Below are positions 6,958-7,369 of a DNA stretch of 7,369 nucleotides, in pieces. The position numbers were made by a program, and so were the translations under genes. The notes beneath the pieces are model-generated. The model ran no database searches. It was given only the letters and a program-made list of their open reading frames with translations, and was not told the origin of the DNA. Within the stretch, counting starts at the first letter, position 1; every line of letters starts with the position of its first letter. This stretch comes from CAZSAK01 sp964605155 (GTDB taxonomy: Bacteria > Pseudomonadota > Gammaproteobacteria > SZUA-140): assembly GCA_964605155.1 (NCBI GenBank), contig CAZSAK010000040.1, positions 1 to 7,369 of the forward strand, given 5' to 3'.

Positions 6958-7245
6958 ATGGAAACAAATGAGACGTATAAACAAAAAATGATGGCACGAC
7001 TTGAGAAATGTGACGTAGAGATTTATCTCTTAGATTTAATGGCTGTAAATGCCGAATCTGACACAAAAGCCAGGTATACCAAGGAACTTGATATATTACA
7101 TGCAAAAAAGCGCGAGGCCTCCAAAAAGATCCAAGAATTGGGGTATGCAAGCGTTGAGACTTGGGAAAAAGTTAAAATCTCTGCAAATGAAGTCATGGAT
7201 GATCTTGTTAGTGACATAGCCCTTGCCGATATCGTATTCAACTAA
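6958..7245 (+). CDS. Small helical coiled-coil protein, sll1863-type stress-response-like
   Basis: A 95-residue soluble, highly charged protein with no signal peptide. Residues about 5-62 (YKQKMMARLEKCDVEI, then ARYTKELDILHAKKREASKKIQEL) form a long heptad-like helical hairpin. After a short break (GYASVETWEKVKIS) a second amphipathic helix follows (ANEVMDDLVSDIALADIVF). This layout of YxxKxxxxLxxxxxEIxxL, a charged central helix, then a W-containing segment and an acidic tail, matches small proteins annotated as sll1863-family stress response or coiled-coil proteins in proteobacteria and cyanobacteria. I assign it by resemblance, not by a database hit. It differs from typical members in a more hydrophobic first helix (EIYLLDLMAVNAE). 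It follows the BON lipoprotein by 35 bases. The molecular function is not known. Confidence 0.75.
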   Translation: METNETYKQKMMARLEKCDVEIYLLDLMAVNAESDTKARYTKELDILHAKKREASKKIQELGYASVETWEKVKISANEVMDDLVSDIALADIVFN

Positions 7246-7369
7246 AAAAGTGGTGTGAGATCATTGTCCTTACTTCTATAGATATATAATGAATGTTGTA
7301 TCTAGTTTCTGTTGTTGGCCGAGGCTGTGTGAAAACTCGTATCTGGCACGTAATAGATATTGGTTGTTG
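7246..7369. other. Non-coding right edge; possible IS terminal repeat at 7321
   Basis: No ORF with a credible start is seen here. No terminator follows the stop at 7245. From 7321 the sequence GAGGCTGTGTGAAAAC resembles terminal inverted repeats I recall from some transposable elements, but only one end would be in the window and no transposase is visible. Treat this as a pointer, not an IS call. Confidence 0.2.
7264..7290 (+). promoter_or_regulatory. Possible promoter near the right edge
   Basis: A perfect TATAAT lies at 7285-7290, with TTGTCC (4 of 6 to TTGACA) at 7264-7269 and a short 15-base spacer. The surroundings are AT-rich (TATAGATATATAATG), so a chance match is quite possible. If real it would drive a gene beyond the window. 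Confidence 0.22.

Noticed and set aside
6589..7241. Minus-strand ORFs opposite the BON and coiled-coil genes
   Set aside because: The plus-strand genes have ribosome binding sites and recognisable domains; the opposite frames have neither.

Overview
The window looks like a chromosomal segment of a Gram-negative proteobacterium, most likely a gammaproteobacterium. The evidence is a cyclic beta-1,2-glucan synthase (NdvB/Cgs type, a periplasmic-glucan enzyme), a BON-domain lipoprotein with a lipobox, and Shine-Dalgarno-led small genes. The taxon is an inference; no rRNA or other marker gene is present.

Region 1 (bases 2-5626, about three quarters of the window) is the C-terminal 1,874 residues of a giant cyclic beta-1,2-glucan synthase whose start lies off the left edge. 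It carries the glycoamylase-like cyclization domain, then two successive GH94-type units. Only the second unit has the intact phosphorylase active site (DWND); the first looks like a degenerate copy.

Region 2 (5627-6295) has no confidently recognised gene. It holds a possible sigma70-type promoter, a hairpin without a T-run, a weak 82-codon ORF, and a chain of tiny overlapping ORFs joined by TGATG and ATGATG junctions.

Region 3 (6296-7245) is a tight, same-strand series of three small genes with good ribosome binding sites and gaps of 48 and 35 bases. They encode a 55-residue protein with a YxYKxHRYxN...DALxYA motif, a 136-residue BON-domain lipoprotein, and a 95-residue helical protein resembling the sll1863-type stress-response family. 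They are visibly more AT-rich than the synthase and look like a small envelope/stress operon. A functional link to the glucan synthase (periplasmic glucans, osmotic adaptation) is possible but unproven.

Region 4 (7246-7369) is non-coding. It has a possible promoter -10 element and, at the right edge, a sequence that could be the terminal repeat of an insertion sequence running out of the window. No tRNA, rRNA or CRISPR array was seen. I found no clear evidence of a wholly new system; the most interesting parts are the internal duplication of the synthase and the chained small ORFs.
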